This document shows positions 1-11,356 of a stretch of 64,000 bases of DNA, piece after piece. A model generated the notes under the pieces. It worked only from the letters and a program-made list of their open reading frames with translations, was not told the origin of the DNA and searched no databases. Source of the stretch: Auriscalpium vulgare. Its lineage: Eukaryota; Basidiomycota; Agaricomycetes; Russulales; Auriscalpiaceae. The position numbers were made by a program, and so were the translations under genes. The stretch spans positions 484,417-548,416 of the forward strand of contig JAHBBC010000028.1 of assembly GCA_019915015.1 (NCBI GenBank), in the 5' to 3' direction. Position 1 is the stretch's first letter. Each line of letters begins with the position of its first letter.

Positions 1-750
1 GAGCCCGTCACCCGCGGTCGCGTTGTCGTCGACCGTGGCGGCGACCCCAAGGACGAGCCCGTCAACGCCCTCCACGCCTTCGCCAAGGGCGCCGTGTTCG
101 GTCTCGTTGTCGCCGGCCAGATCTTGTATGTCCCTCTCCCCCGCAGGTCGCGCCCGTCTGCACCGCTGACGTGCTCCAAGGTGTAACGTGCTCACGATCC
201 TCTCGCTCGTCGCGATGATCAACGGCCTGCTCACATGGATTGGCAAGGGCTTCGGCTTCCACCACCTCACGCTCCAGCTCATGCTCCGCTACGTCTTCTA
301 CCCCATCACCTTCTTCCTCGGCGTGCCGCGCCCCGAGCTCCTCCGCGTCTCCGAGCTGCTCGCGACCAAGCTCATCGAGAACGAGTTCGCCGCATACCTC
401 GGTGCGTGCCCCCCCCCTGTTCTCGTTATTCACATGCGCTGACGCTGTGCGCGCATGATAGACCTCAAGGCGCTGCAGATCACCCCACAAGCGCTGTCCG
501 TCCGCGGCTACACGATCGCCTCGTACGCGCTGTGCGGTTTCGCCAACCTCGGCTCGCTCGGTATCCAGATCGGTGTGCTCTCGACTCTCGCGCCCTCGCG
601 CTCCCGCGTCATCGCGCGCATTGGCGTCTCCGCCATGATCTGCGGCTTCATCTCGACGCTCCAGGCTGCTGGTATCGCGTGAGTATCCTACTTATTGATG
701 TGAGATTGGCTGCTGACGTTGCGCTCTGCTATAGCGGCATGCTTGTATGA
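1..750 (+). CDS. Concentrative nucleoside transporter (CNT/NupC family), C-terminal part
   Basis: Partial gene, open at the left edge. Exons read 1-125, 181-401, 462-678 and 735-750; all junctions have GT-AG borders and keep frame. The product is the C-terminal domain of a CNT-family plasma-membrane nucleoside/H+ or Na+ symporter. Diagnostic stretches are [30 protein letters not shown] and [17 protein letters not shown], the last being the conserved GFAN...SIGIQIG region that lines the substrate site in this family. Several hydrophobic helices follow, and the chain ends in a short tail GIAGMLV. The N-terminal helices lie outside the window. It converges on the gene at 1035-2461. Family assignment is from conserved motifs known to me; substrate preference cannot be told. 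Confidence 0.9.
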
Positions 751-1034
751 TGTAGATGTTTTTATTGAGGGGGGATGCGTGGGATGTGCGTTTTATCATA
801 TTACGGTGGTCTTGTAACACGAGTCGTAATGCCTGCGATGAAAAAAATTACCTTTATTTTGCTGATACTCCTCACTATAGCGAATGATCATGCGGAAGAC
901 ATCGTGGCATGCGCAACGTCATACACTGCGCGCCTCGGCAGACGTGAGAGCCACGATAGAGTAGACCGGCGTTGGACCGGCGATATCATTGCAGCAGGGT
1001 CGAGGCTATTCAGTGTTCACTGCGCCCATATGCA

Positions 1035-2461
1035 TCACAGCGTGGCCTTATCTTCGAATCGCCTCCTCACGTCGTCCGTCAGACAGCTCTCCGCGCCGAC
1101 CCTCTCGTACACGTTCATCTGACCCTCGACACACACCAGACTCAGCCGTTTCTCTCGCCCCCGCGCCACGGCGATGCCCTGGATGGCGCGCAGCGCCTCG
1201 CCGAGCTTCCTGAAGCCCGCCTCCGCCGCGCGCTTGTGCTCCGCGAGCTCCTCGTCTGCGAGCGAGTGCTTGATGAGCTGGAAGAACAGCTCCTGGCGGT
1301 GCATGCCAATGTAAAAGTGCTGCGTCTGCGTGAGGTAGAGCCCCGGGAGGATGTCCGCCCAGCGCATGTTGCGCAGCCAGTACAGGGAGCGCGTCGCGAC
1401 GTCGATGGTGGCGGCCTGGGGAATCTCCCGCCCGGCGTGGATCACATACAACGCGTCCGGCGGCGGTTGCTCTTGCGGCAGTGGGCTAGGCGCCGCCGAG
1501 TCGGACTCGTCGGCCAAGCCCGATGCTGCGGGGGCACCCACGGAAGGCGCGGGGTCAGCGTGCTTTTCCTCGTCCAGCGTCGGGAGACACGCGTCAACGT
1601 GGGACCTGACAACGAATGCCAGGCCGAGGAAGTCCTAGAAACGGAGGATGGGTGACAGAAGCCCACACAGGTGGTTCATGCGTACATATTTCACAACGCG
1701 ATGGTGCCCTGACTCCCTTGCCTCGCAGCCCTTCGCCGGCGTCGACATCGCATGTTCGAAATTACGCCCATACCTCTTCGCGTTCGGCGCATCCCAATAC
1801 TCCGCTTCCCAGCGATTGAGCAAGACCGTTTTGTCGCCCGCGAGCTCGACGTCGATGCGGAAGTCGTGCCATGCCCCGTCGCTCCTCTTGCTCGACCCGC
1901 TTGCCCACCCCATGAGGCGCGTCAGCGAGTTACGCCCGACGATGACGTCGACAGAGGGCCAGTCGACGTGCTTCTGCATGGCGTCGGCGGCCTTGATGAC
2001 GGGCAGGAGAGACGAGGATGGAAGCCTGAGCTGACTGTAGCTGTGCCCTTCCTCGTCCGGGCTCAAGTGGAACGGGAACTTTGGGTCGCCTTTCCATTCT
2101 GGAGGAGAGCCTGCTCGTTGAAGAGCAATCAGGAGACAATCGCGAAGTGACTGACACCGCACTCACTAGGGACGATGATCGTTGGTGTATTTGACCCGGA
2201 GTGGAGCCAGTCGTACGATCCTATGCACTGGAGGTTTTGAATCTCGACGTCTGCAGAGGATACGCTTGGGACATCGACCGGGACGTCTAACGCCACGACG
2301 CTGTCTACGGCGAGGCCGGCGAGGAAGTCCTGCTGCGGGACTGCGCAAGTGGTAGTCGGAAGCTTGGCGGCGGCGGGGTGAACGGCCTGGACGCAGCGGT
2401 TGGGAGTGCCGCCACGTCCCCGTCCACGAGTCCAGACACGATTGCTGCGAGGATAAGACAT
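1035..2461 (-). CDS. Conserved fungal protein of unknown function (often auto-named geranylgeranyl pyrophosphate synthetase)
   Basis: Three exons on the minus strand, 2461-2167, 2110-1686 and 1634-1035, give 439 residues in one frame with GT-AG borders. The N-terminus is Arg/Gly-rich (RGRGRGG), an RNA-binding-like tail. The middle carries the family marks YDWL...TPTIIVP-SSPPEWK, GRNSLTRLMGWASG, FRIDVELAGDKTVLL, YGRNFEHAMSTP and HHRVVKY, then DFLGLAFVVRSHVDA. I recall these from a widespread fungal family that pipelines often label geranylgeranyl pyrophosphate synthetase, but I see no aspartate-rich DDxxD prenyl-transfer motifs, so that name is not supported. An acidic/Pro-rich linker precedes an alpha-helical C-terminus. 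Biochemical role unknown. Confidence 0.75.
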
Positions 2462-3771
2462 TTCAACTTGTAGCCTGACGGGGAGTCTTGCAGGGCACTG
2501 GAGAGATACCTATATACTGCCGAGGGTGCGGTGTGCGACTGCGCTCAAGACTGCCTACCGCAGCTGACCAGCCTGAGCCCCAACTTCGATAAGAGCAGAT
2601 GATGTCCACGAAGCGGAGAAAGACCTTCCTGCGGCGTGAAATGAACTGCGCATCTTGCCTCAAGGCTGGACTGCGCGGACACGAGTCACATATCGCAGCT
2701 GGGCGAGGGGCAAAGCATCGAGAGCATGGCCAGCGGGCGCAAATGAGTTGTAGGATAGAATTCCAGATGTTCAAGAAGCAGTAGGGACCGATGGGTCGTC
2801 TGTGGAGTGTGTTGTAAAGAGGTTGACCTCCATACTGTGGCCGCTGGCGCCATCGAAGGTTAGATCACAGCAAGCTCAAGGTCTTGGATGTTTCCTGCAA
2901 GAAGCACACAACGTCACGGTTTCAATGGCTTAGCTCTTTGGGCGCAAGGCTTCCGTCAAACAGAAGGAATGCCGTCTGCGCCACTGCTCGGTATGTATGT
3001 GGACCAAGCCTGCAACGGTTTGAATGAGACTAAGTTTCAAACGTAGTAATGCACGCACCCGGATAGACAAAACAAAAGGTGAGGAACTGTGGCAGCACGT
3101 GCACGTCCGAGTCGTTCAACATAAACGTCCGATGTTGCCATCGAATCGTGTTGGATGGCGACCATTTCGATGTACTATTGTCCTCTTGACGAGACGAAGC
3201 GACACGAGTGATATTGTCGTCGGTTGGAAGGGCATTAATAGGGACCGATAACATACCTTGCAGAAACCTCTATCCTGTTGCATCTAAAATTATAGAGTAA
3301 GTAACCATAAGTCGATCATAGTACTGTAAGTTGGGCTGAAGCGGCGGGGGAAGAATGCTAGGGGCGCGATGTGGATTATGAAAAAAGAGAGTCGACCGTC
3401 CAGAGCACTGGCAGTACTTACTGTTTATTTGAACGGATTCTTCAGCTGTTGAGTCACTGCGCACGTGTGTGCTAATCTAATCTCCTAGCACAATCTACAA
3501 GCGCGAATCTCTAATGGGAGCTTAGTAGGTTTGCTGACCTTAACTCCAACCTTCTGCATACCTTTGTCTCATCACATATATACAGTGATCTTGCCACTGG
3601 CCAGTTGCCATGTGGTACAATGACCGCTGGTGTCGAAATAAAAGGTGCTTAGGTGAGAATCTCTCATATTGGGAATCAATTTATACGGTATCGCGACGAC
3701 TCGGATGGGAGCGCAACAGCGTTCAAGTACCAGCACTAGTACTAGGCCTCTTCGAATTCAATTCCCCTTCC
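2462..3771. other. Intergenic region without a recognisable gene
   Basis: About 1.3 kb between the divergent genes at 2461 (-) and 3772 (+). Short open frames occur on both strands but none resembles a known protein or carries a consistent exon pattern. The AT-rich stretch 3480-3600 holds a TATA-like run (acatatatacag near 3576), a plausible promoter for the BTB gene that starts at 3772. Confidence 0.5.
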
Positions 3772-4809
3772 ATGGTCAAAACCACGGCAGACAACACAAA
3801 GGCCACCATCGCCGCAGCACCCTTCGACGATCCCCGCGCAGATCTCGTGCTCGAATCCTCCGACGGTACCCTCTTCCACGTCCACACGATCGTCCTTTCC
3901 CTCGCGTCCCCAATCTTCGCGGACATGCTCAATCTCCCGCAACCCGCAGCTGGCCAGCCCACCACACACGCCGGTACCCCCTCCGTCTGCGTCGCCGAGA
4001 GCGCGCACACGCTCGACCTCCTGCTGCGCTGGTGCTACCCCATCGCGGCGCCGCCCTTCGCCGCGCTGGACGACATCCGGCTCCTCCTCGAGACGGCACG
4101 CAAGTACGGCATCGACCTTCCCGCCGGCGCCATCGCGTACGCGCTGCAGGGAATGCTCAGCCGCGACCCCCTAGGAGTGTTTTGCGTCGCTGTCGGGCAC
4201 GGACTCGCGGAGACGGCGCAAGTGGCGGCGCGCGCAACATTGCAACACCCATTCGTGCGGCTGGATTCGCCACAGCTGCAGTATATCCCTGTGAAGCCGT
4301 ACCAGCAGCTCATGGGGTACCATGCAGCGTGCGCGGACGTCGCGTGCTGGGCGACGAGGTTCAGAGACGGCAGCTGGATGGAGGACCACCCGAGTCTCCT
4401 GAAACCTCTCTCCTTGCAACGGCCGATGGAGGAAGGCAACTTTTGCGAACACGACGGCTATCTTCGCGATCGTCGAAAGGGCACCTATCGGTTCATGGGG
4501 CGCTGGGGGGACGAGGATGGGTGGGTGGGTCCGTTGTACTTGAAGAGCTACCTCGAGAAGGCTCGAGACGTGCTCCGGAGCCACCCTGTAAGTGCAGCAC
4601 TTGATCATTTGACCCCGGACCCGGACGAGCACCTCGATGACGAATGTGAAATTTGTGGGCGGGACGGTAATGACATTGATAGCCACCTACGGCAGCGCCT
4701 CGGCGCAGAGGTCGACAAACGCGTCGCGAGGGTGAGTGTCATAACTCAAGTCGACTTCTGGTGCTGATGATCCTAGCAGGTTCCCCTCCCCGACTTCTCT
4801 CTGAGCTAG
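3772..4809 (+). CDS. BTB/POZ-domain protein, paralogue 1
   Basis: Exons 3772-4731 and 4780-4809 (intron phase 0) encode 329 residues. The BTB domain runs roughly from residue 17 to 120: DDPRADLVLESSDGT, FHVHTIVLSLASPIFADML, then ALDDIRLLLETARKYGID. BTB domains mediate dimerisation and often serve as Cullin-3 adaptors; no kelch, MATH or DNA-binding domain follows. The C-terminal half shows CEICGRDGN and the short last exon VPLPDFSLS, both matched in the two paralogues at 9.9 and 11.4 kb, which fixes the splice choice. I chose the ATG at 3772 over 3610 because the paralogues start with the same short leader before APFDDP. Role unknown; such BTB proteins are expanded in mushrooms. Confidence 0.85.
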
Positions 4810-4985
4810 ATACCGTTATAAAAGGGGAGAGTATACCGTACACGTCTGCGGCATGGGCAGGAGAGGGGAGGAGTAGGACTTGTAGCAGATTCATTTACAT
4901 ATACATCAGCAAAACCGTCGAAATGTCACACCCGGTCACAGCGGATTTCAGCGGCTGTAATTTGCGCGGCGGATTATAACCCTTT

Positions 4986-5070
4986 ATAATGCTATTCTAA
5001 TGTACCTGGGCTTTTACAAACGTATTATAATGTACCCGAGGCTTTCAGGAAGGTATTAAAATGTACAGTG
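4986..5070. repeat. Imperfect ~31-bp tandem repeat
   Basis: Three diverged copies of a roughly 31-base unit, each opening with a variant of attNtaatgtac (attctaatgtacc, attataatgtaccc, attaaaatgtacag) and followed by a ctgggctttta/gaggctttca segment. It lies about 180 bases past the stop of the first BTB gene. A related word, gttataatgcgcgcagatgtacagtga, occurs after the second BTB gene near 10993. No coding potential. Confidence 0.55.
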
Positions 5071-6749
5071 ATGCAAGTAGCTACGAAATAATCCAAGTGC
5101 GCGCGTCGCGCCCTACAGAGGCGCGAACCCGGCCATGTCGAGCATCTGCTCGTCAAGGGCGAGCCCCTGGGACGACTCCTCCTCGCTGCCCCGGTCTCCC
5201 TCGTCGTCCTCGCCGCGCTTCCGGTCGTCCTCGTCCTGCTCGCCTTCGCTGTCGTCCGACATGTAGTCCTCGATGGCCTGACCATGCTTGGCATCGGCCT
5301 CTAGCGCCCAAGTCTTGCCCACTTCGTCCGTCAACTTGACGAGCCCCTTGGCGCTCGGCGAGACGAACACGATAACGGGGTCCGGGGCCCGTGCGGCGGC
5401 GTGCGCTGCCCACGCCCGTGCACACGGCCGAGCTGTGATCCAAATGACCAATGTCGTTCTCGCGCCCGCGCTCGTTCTCGCACACGTCACTGTCGAGCGC
5501 GGCCAGCAGGAGCCTGCCACAGAACCGCACAGCCTGCCTGTGCCAGCGCACCGCTGCAAACTCTTGTTGATGAAGAAGGCCGCGGAGGGGAAGCTGCTCG
5601 TGCAGGACATGAAGCTCCGGTCCGACGATCTTCACCGTACGCATCTTCAGTGGGCTGTTTAAGTACGTCATTTTGGTAATCGTAGGCGACGATCAGGCGT
5701 ACTGGTCGCGACTCGACGGTTGTCGTCGGGTTCCGGGTTCTAGGAACACAACAATCAGCACATCCAGCAGACCGCCTACGTAGCCTTACCCGCCCCCAAT
5801 CTAGTTACAAAAGTCAACATTCGCGCTAACAGGGCTTGGACTTCCCGTCATTGTCAGTCCAATGCTGACGAGACGTAGATGGTGTCGCCGACGCATCGCC
5901 CAAACAGCGTGTGCTTCCCATACGGCTACTCTGCGCGGTTTGAAGCAGAAAGCATCAGCACACAGCGCGCACACGACACCCACCCAGCGATGACGACAAG
6001 CCAGCGGTGCGTGTAGCGTAGGCGCGGGTTCGCCCTTGTCCTCGAACAGCTCTGCGCGCACCAGCCTGCGACGGTGACGGTCACATTGGAACCAGCCTGG
6101 CTGCGCTGTGCTGCACAGAGCAACTTGCTGCCGCGCCTGGCGCCAGTGCGGTTGTGCGTCTGCAGGAAAAATTCGGGCATCGCAGTGTACTGCGTTGAGC
6201 CTGTGCGCGTGCGTGGGCCGGCGCAGGCAGCAGGCGACGTCCCGGACGACGTAGATAGCCTGCGGGCACGAAGTCAGCTTGCTGACTGCACGCGTGCGTA
6301 TGCGAGGTGCTCACCCTTCGTGGCGAACACGATGAAGTTCCCGCATGCGTTGGGCGTTTCATGCGAGGGGTTGGTGAGGGACGAGAGGTTGCGGATCTAC
6401 ACAGCTCAATCGTGATGTCGCCGACGGTGATGTCTAGAAGAACACACGCACTTAGTCAGTCCAGCACACATAAATTGACTAATAAAGCGAAGCCAGACGC
6501 ACCGCGCAGAAAAGGAACCCCGAGCAGCGACAGTATCAGTCCGTTGCGCCTGATTGAATACAGCGCCGCGTCCGCTGTGCGCATCACCCCACCCACCTAC
6601 CTGCAGACGAACACGGGTCGCATTGAGCTCAAAGCTTGCTTGAATCCCGTCGCCGTTCGTTGTCCTGTCCACGCACAGTTATCGCATCTGGCTCGACAAC
6701 CGATACTCCGATAGCCACCACACGCACCTCAACAAACTGCGCAAACGCG

Positions 6750-6975
6750 CGTACGAGAGAAGCGGGCTAAATGACACGCTGCTTTGAAGAAGATGTCCGC
6801 AATGCTCTCGACCACCACGTAAGACTTCTGCCGCCGCTTGCTGAGGGTGTCCCGCAGACGTGTGTTGACCACGATGATGTCCTGCATGTTCCAGAACACT
6901 TGCTCCACCAGTCAGCTCGCCGCGACTTGGGGATGATTTCTGGATTCTTCAGCGGGTTGAAGCAGACCTGTGAAA
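6750..6975 (-). pseudogene. Frameshifted fragment of a Rho guanine-nucleotide exchange factor (DH domain)
   Basis: Reading the minus strand from 6974 gives an exon-like piece after a cag acceptor: FNPLKNPEIIPKSRRAD, then, in another frame, EQVFWNMQDIIVVNTRLRD and KSYVVVESIADIFFKA, then FSPLLSYA and, after a gap and another shift, AFAQFVEV followed by a gtgcgt donor. These are the conserved helices of the DH domain of fungal Rho1/Cdc42 exchange factors (compare the general pattern PL...IIP..RR.DFVEQVFWNI..I...N). At least two or three frame changes and an internal deletion of the usual ...GxYxFEK... segment lie within about 200 bases, so it cannot encode a working DH domain. No PH or CNH domain could be recognised downstream. 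Confidence 0.75.
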
Positions 6976-8548
6976 GGTAGTTCAAAACCCCACGTGAGAC
7001 GACGCCGAGCGCAAGCGGTCGTGGACGCTGCGATCGCATCGGAATGACTGATCGCCAGGCTTGGTGCAGGAGGACTCTGAGGACCGTGCGGACCCCTCAA
7101 TGAGGGACTGCGGTGACATTCACACGCGCGGCGTGGTTCATGATCCCGATGTGGAGCTGGAGGGCGTGCGGGCGCCGCAGCCAGGAGTTGGGGGGCTGTG
7201 ACGGTCTGGAAACAGCAGGGCTCCTGGATGCAAAGACGTGGGCATGGAAGCCAAGGGAAACAGTCACTTTGTGGTGTTGCAGCGCGGTCTGTTCGGCACC
7301 CACAAAATGAGCTCATTGTTGGATTCAGAGAATGTAGAAGACTCACCAATTCCACCACAGCGTCTGTCCATTCCGTCTTCGCTGCGCTCAAGACGCTCGA
7401 TGCGGCTGTTGCACCCATCATAGACGTGAGCATGGCGGTGCCGAGTTGAGTTAGATGCGCGCATGGCGCACGGACGACTGCGGAGCTGCAATCTATTAGA
7501 ACGCGGCGTGGGCGGTGGGACCGCGCTCTCGATGCGCATAGAACGGCTGTGTGCCTGCGCACTGCACTAGCCGAACAACGCACTTTGCTTCGGGTCTCTT
7601 CTGGACACCCCAACCGAGCGGTAGTGAGGGCATCGTAGGCGGGGTTGAACGTGCCGCTCGTCTCCCCATGGTCAACGCTCTGGCCAGACGTTCTGGCCTT
7701 AGACCACGAGCGGTGGGGCGACAGAGGCACGCGCGGAGGCGGATGGCACGACGAGCACCGCGGATGCCTGAGAAGTGTGAGCTGGCACAAATTTCAGCAG
7801 ATCGCCGAGGAAGTGCAGCGCGCGCTGCAGACGCACCTCGTCATGTTGAGCCTGGGTAGCTTAAGCGCGAGGCCACACCCTCACTAACTCGCCCGTGAAT
7901 GGCGCCTCGGTCTCTGGCGGTTCCTTCTGCGCCGCCTCCTGCTAACTCGCGCTGCACGCGGACGACGTTATGCAGAAAAAGACCGACGCGCCGTCTGTAC
8001 GGTAGCGTAGAGGCGCGAGGGTATGACGGGGGAGATGCTGCGTACGCGTGACAGCGCCACCGCCACGAAATTTGGCTGGTCCGATGAAGTGCTATAGTAC
8101 ACAGACATCAACAGAGTATTGGAACACGGATTTAAAACCTTGAACACACCTCATTAATGCTGTGCCCGGTCGACTACGCGCCTTGCCGCCTCTTGCCGCG
8201 CGTTCTCGTCAACCTTTGCCACCCACCGCTCTCCTTCCTGAATTGTTTCGACTGGGTCTGTTGGGCATTGCTGCGCGAGGGAGAAGGCCATCAGAGGGCC
8301 TAACAGTGCGGGTTGCTACCCAGTACCATCGAGTGTGCGTCAGGAGAGCTCAGAGGAAGTTGTAGGAAGCGAAAATTGCAGCGAGACAGAAGCGAGAAGC
8401 GGAGAGACCTTCAGTAAAATTGGCAACAGCAGCATGTTTGGTGGGCATGTGGGACTTTGGGTGGAGGCACGGTGTGGCAGGCTGTACAGGATGCGGAGGC
8501 CTGACTCTGACGCGTCGCGTCGCGCTTTCAAAGTCCGCTCCTCGCCGG

Positions 8549-8562
8549 TATATAAGTATAGG
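8549..8562 (+). promoter_or_regulatory. TATA-box-like element
   Basis: The run ggtatataagtata is followed within about 30-40 bases by a CT-rich initiator-like stretch (ctctctcgatgctctttccc). The same arrangement, TATA then pyrimidine-rich leader, precedes the EF-hand gene near 12800. No intact coding sequence could be built downstream here. Confidence 0.4.
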
Positions 8563-8751
8563 ACCGTGGAGCACATTTGCTCTCTCGATGCTCTTTCCCT
8601 CCCTCCTCTTCCTGCCCGCCTCCCCGTCTCTTCCCTTGACGCATCCCTGGCTGCCGTTAGGCCTCTTGTCGATCGCATAATCCTGTCGGTAAGTGCCACT
8701 GCGCTAACCTCGCGTGCCGGCTAACAATGATCCAAGGTTCTTTCCGTCATT

Positions 8752-8915
8752 CCTTCGAAGAGCCGGACTCTAGGTAAGCGCATATATGCCGTGCGTTTCA
8801 GACGTTGACGGCTGCTGCCAGTGCAGTATCCCTTCGAAGAGCCGGACTTTAGGTAAGTGCATATGCTTATATGCGCCGTCATTCAGATGCTGACGGCGGC
8901 TACCAGTCCAGTATC
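8752..8915 (+). repeat. Tandem duplication of an exon/intron-like unit (period 79)
   Basis: Two copies start at 8752 and 8831 with ccttcgaagagccggact, followed in each by ctag or ttag, a splice-donor consensus (gtaagcgcatat, gtaagtgcatat), a short intron-like stretch and an acceptor-like ccag. Further donor/acceptor pairs flank the array (gtaagt at 8689, gtatgt near 8953). It looks like a transcribed, spliced unit with very short exons of about 35 bases, or the relic of one. I could not obtain an open reading frame across the exons. Confidence 0.5.
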
Positions 8916-9877
8916 TCGACTTGTGGTTGCTGGACCCCGGTCGGCTCCCTAGGTATGTCACATACCCTTCTTGGCTTTCCTCGCTGACAGCACATCTGCA
9001 GTATCACATTGTCCACGACTGCAACGAGCTCATAAGGTACGCTCGCCGCTTGCGACTCTTCATTCTAGTAGCCTGATATCCTATTCAGTGCCTCGACAGT
9101 CGTCGACTCCTCCCACCCATCCTCGGCAAGTTTTTGCGTGCATATATGCACTGATTTCACCCCTGTAATGTAACTCGTACTGATAGCGGGCCTATTTCTC
9201 CTTGCCCGTAATGTCATATTTTCTGCATTATCGCGCACGTCCGCCGTTTCATTATAATCGGCTGTAATTATTGTACTGCTGGTGAACGGCGCCCTCAATA
9301 TGATATTATCATGATTGTCCTCACTCGCGTGAAAATGTATTATAATTTTGACTGGATCCCTGTGATATAAGCGCAGCATTATGAACAGGGCGTCGTTTCA
9401 CAACCATGGCGGCCGAATCATAACCAGGGCGGCCGAATCACAACCAGAAGAGCATTGTTGGTATCGGCTATAATGCCCCCTACCGGATTCCAGCGCATTA
9501 CAGCGAAAGGTCGGATTATAGCCATTATAATCGATTATAATGCTACATAAAAATATTTCGATTCTGCTGATGACTACAAGGTCCAAATTGTGAAAAAGGG
9601 CGCCTACATAATTATTGACCCTTGCCGCAAGACCTCTACAAGGCTCTCTTGTGTGAACTCGATTTTCGTAAGAGATCTCGAGGCAAGTCGATGTCCTCGA
9701 TTTCCTTTCAAACTTCGTGTCCCCGTTTTGACACTCTTGATGATGACAGGCGCCAGCAGTGCCCACGGCGGTGACAGTCACTCCTGGCAGCCTTGTTCTT
9801 CGCACTTCCGTGCAGATACCTACCCCAAACCCCTTCATACCCAAGACTCCTTCCATACCTTCCGAGAACATTGATAC

Positions 9878-10902
9878 ATGGACAACCGCAACACTCCAGT
9901 CGCGGCCGCACCGTTCGACGACCCTCACACCGACATCATCCTGCAATCCTCCGATGGCACCCTCTTCCACGTCCACAAAGTCATCCTCTCCCTCGCATCT
10001 CCCGTGTTCTCCGACATGCTCCGCCTAGCTCAACCTGGCGCCGCCACCCTCGAAGGTATCCCGTTGGTGCCAGTCTCTGAAAATGCGCGGGCGCTCGACC
10101 TCATGCTGCGCTGGTGCTACCCCGTCGCTTCACCGCCCCTCGCCGAGCTGGAAGACATCCGTCTCCTCCTAGAGGTCACGCGCAAATACAGCATCGAAGT
10201 GCCCGCCGATGCCATCGTGCAGGCGTTGCTGCGTCGGGTGCCTGAAGACCCGCTGGGCGTGTTCTGCGTCGCGGTTCTGTACGGCCTCCAGGATGTTGCA
10301 GCCGTGGCCGCCCGCGCGACGCTCCAGCACGCATTCACGGACGTCGACTCACCTCTGTTCCCACTTTTGCCGATCGAAGCGTACCGGAAGCTCATGCGCT
10401 ACCATTCTGCATGCGGAGAGGCTGCCTACCAAACAACATCCTTCGACCACGGCGTAGTTGACTGGATGCAAAGGGCTCCGCCTCTCGTGGAAATGAACTA
10501 TCTTGACTACGCCAAGGACACGTCGGTTTGTCGACACGAAGGTTTCTATTGCAATCCCGACAACAGCAATATGATGAAAGTAGCAGAATGGCAGGATACG
10601 CATGACGCTTTGTGCGCACCGCTCTATCTGTCAGAATTTTTATCCAGGGCGGGGCACGAACTTCGAGTGCGCCCAGTGGGTGTCACGGTCAGCGGTCTGG
10701 ACGTCGACCGTGTTAACGACGATTGCATTTGCGGGCGAGACAGTGACAAGAATGTGGAGGAATACTTCAAGGAACGTCTGGCAGCTGCTGTAGATGAACG
10801 TGTATCTCGAGTAGGTCGTCCATTGAAGTCGGCGAGTCCTTTTTTTTCATTGCTGACTCGGATGCGTCTGCGCAGGTTATTGTTCCGGAATTCTGTGTCT
10901 GA
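9878..10902 (+). CDS. BTB/POZ-domain protein, paralogue 2
   Basis: Exons 9878-10810 and 10876-10902 encode 319 residues. The BTB domain covers about residues 9-115: FDDPHTDIILQSSDGT, FHVHKVILSLASPVFSDML, LAELEDIRLLLEVTRKYSIE. The second half contains CRHEGFYCNP and CICGRDSD, Cys/His clusters shared with paralogue 3. The last exon VIVPEFCV matches the terminal exon of the others. Without splicing, the reading frame would run on to 10984, so the intron is inferred from paralogue agreement and the gtaggt/gcag borders. Presumed protein-interaction adaptor; partners unknown. Confidence 0.87.
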
Positions 10903-11356
10903 GCGGCGCAGCCCAATATTGGCGGACGGGCACCTGCCATGTGTCCGTGATGCGAAATATGACAGCCCAAGCATGGGCCTATGAGGATAATGAGTTATAA
11001 TGCGCGCAGATGTACAGTGATTTTGGCGCAGAAGATAGTCTACTAGTTTTTCACTGAGGAACCGGCGCCTAATACGACACGTGCTCGCAAAAGTTCGCTG
11101 GCGTTGCCGCCGTCATCCTTTTCAAGCCATCTACATTATCCCTCCGCCTAGGTACTGGCATTGCCTCGGCTCTTGTAGACGGTAAGTTTGTGTCTATGGC
11201 GTGTTCGAAATGGTGAGGTGTGATCAAAGACTCAGTGGTGGTTGACAGGGTAGGGGCTCGGACGCCCAGTTGCTCCGACAGTCCTTCTGCGGCCGATACC
11301 CAGCAACACCGTCCAAGCCATCCGAGGAGCCCCAAACAACCTTTCAGGCCGAAGTC

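Larger units (their letters stand above)
4810..9877. other. 5-kb gene-poor region with decayed coding remnants
   Basis: No intact gene found. It holds: an imperfect tandem repeat at 4986-5070; a minus-strand open stretch at about 5113-5670 with an acidic tail (residues like EDYMSDDSEGEQDEDDR) whose upstream part is open in shifting frames and which I cannot identify; a clear but frameshifted RhoGEF exon at 6750-6975 (-); a short minus-strand coding-like stretch at 7780-7860; and a promoter-like TATA with duplicated exon/intron-like units at 8550-9080. The part 9180-9570 is AT-rich with repeated tataat/attataatc words. Confidence 0.6.

Noticed and set aside
235..750. Long Arg/His-rich frame overlapping the nucleoside transporter
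   Set aside because: Shadow of the transporter exons in another frame; composition is typical of GC-rich antisense or offset reading and it has no motif.
1035..2461. Geranylgeranyl pyrophosphate synthetase activity for the 1.0-2.5 kb gene
   Set aside because: The name is common in automatic annotation of this family, but no DDxxD motifs or prenyltransferase helices are present.
3669..4604. 311-codon Arg-rich frame inside the first BTB gene
   Set aside because: Offset frame of the BTB exon; no conservation with the paralogues in that frame.
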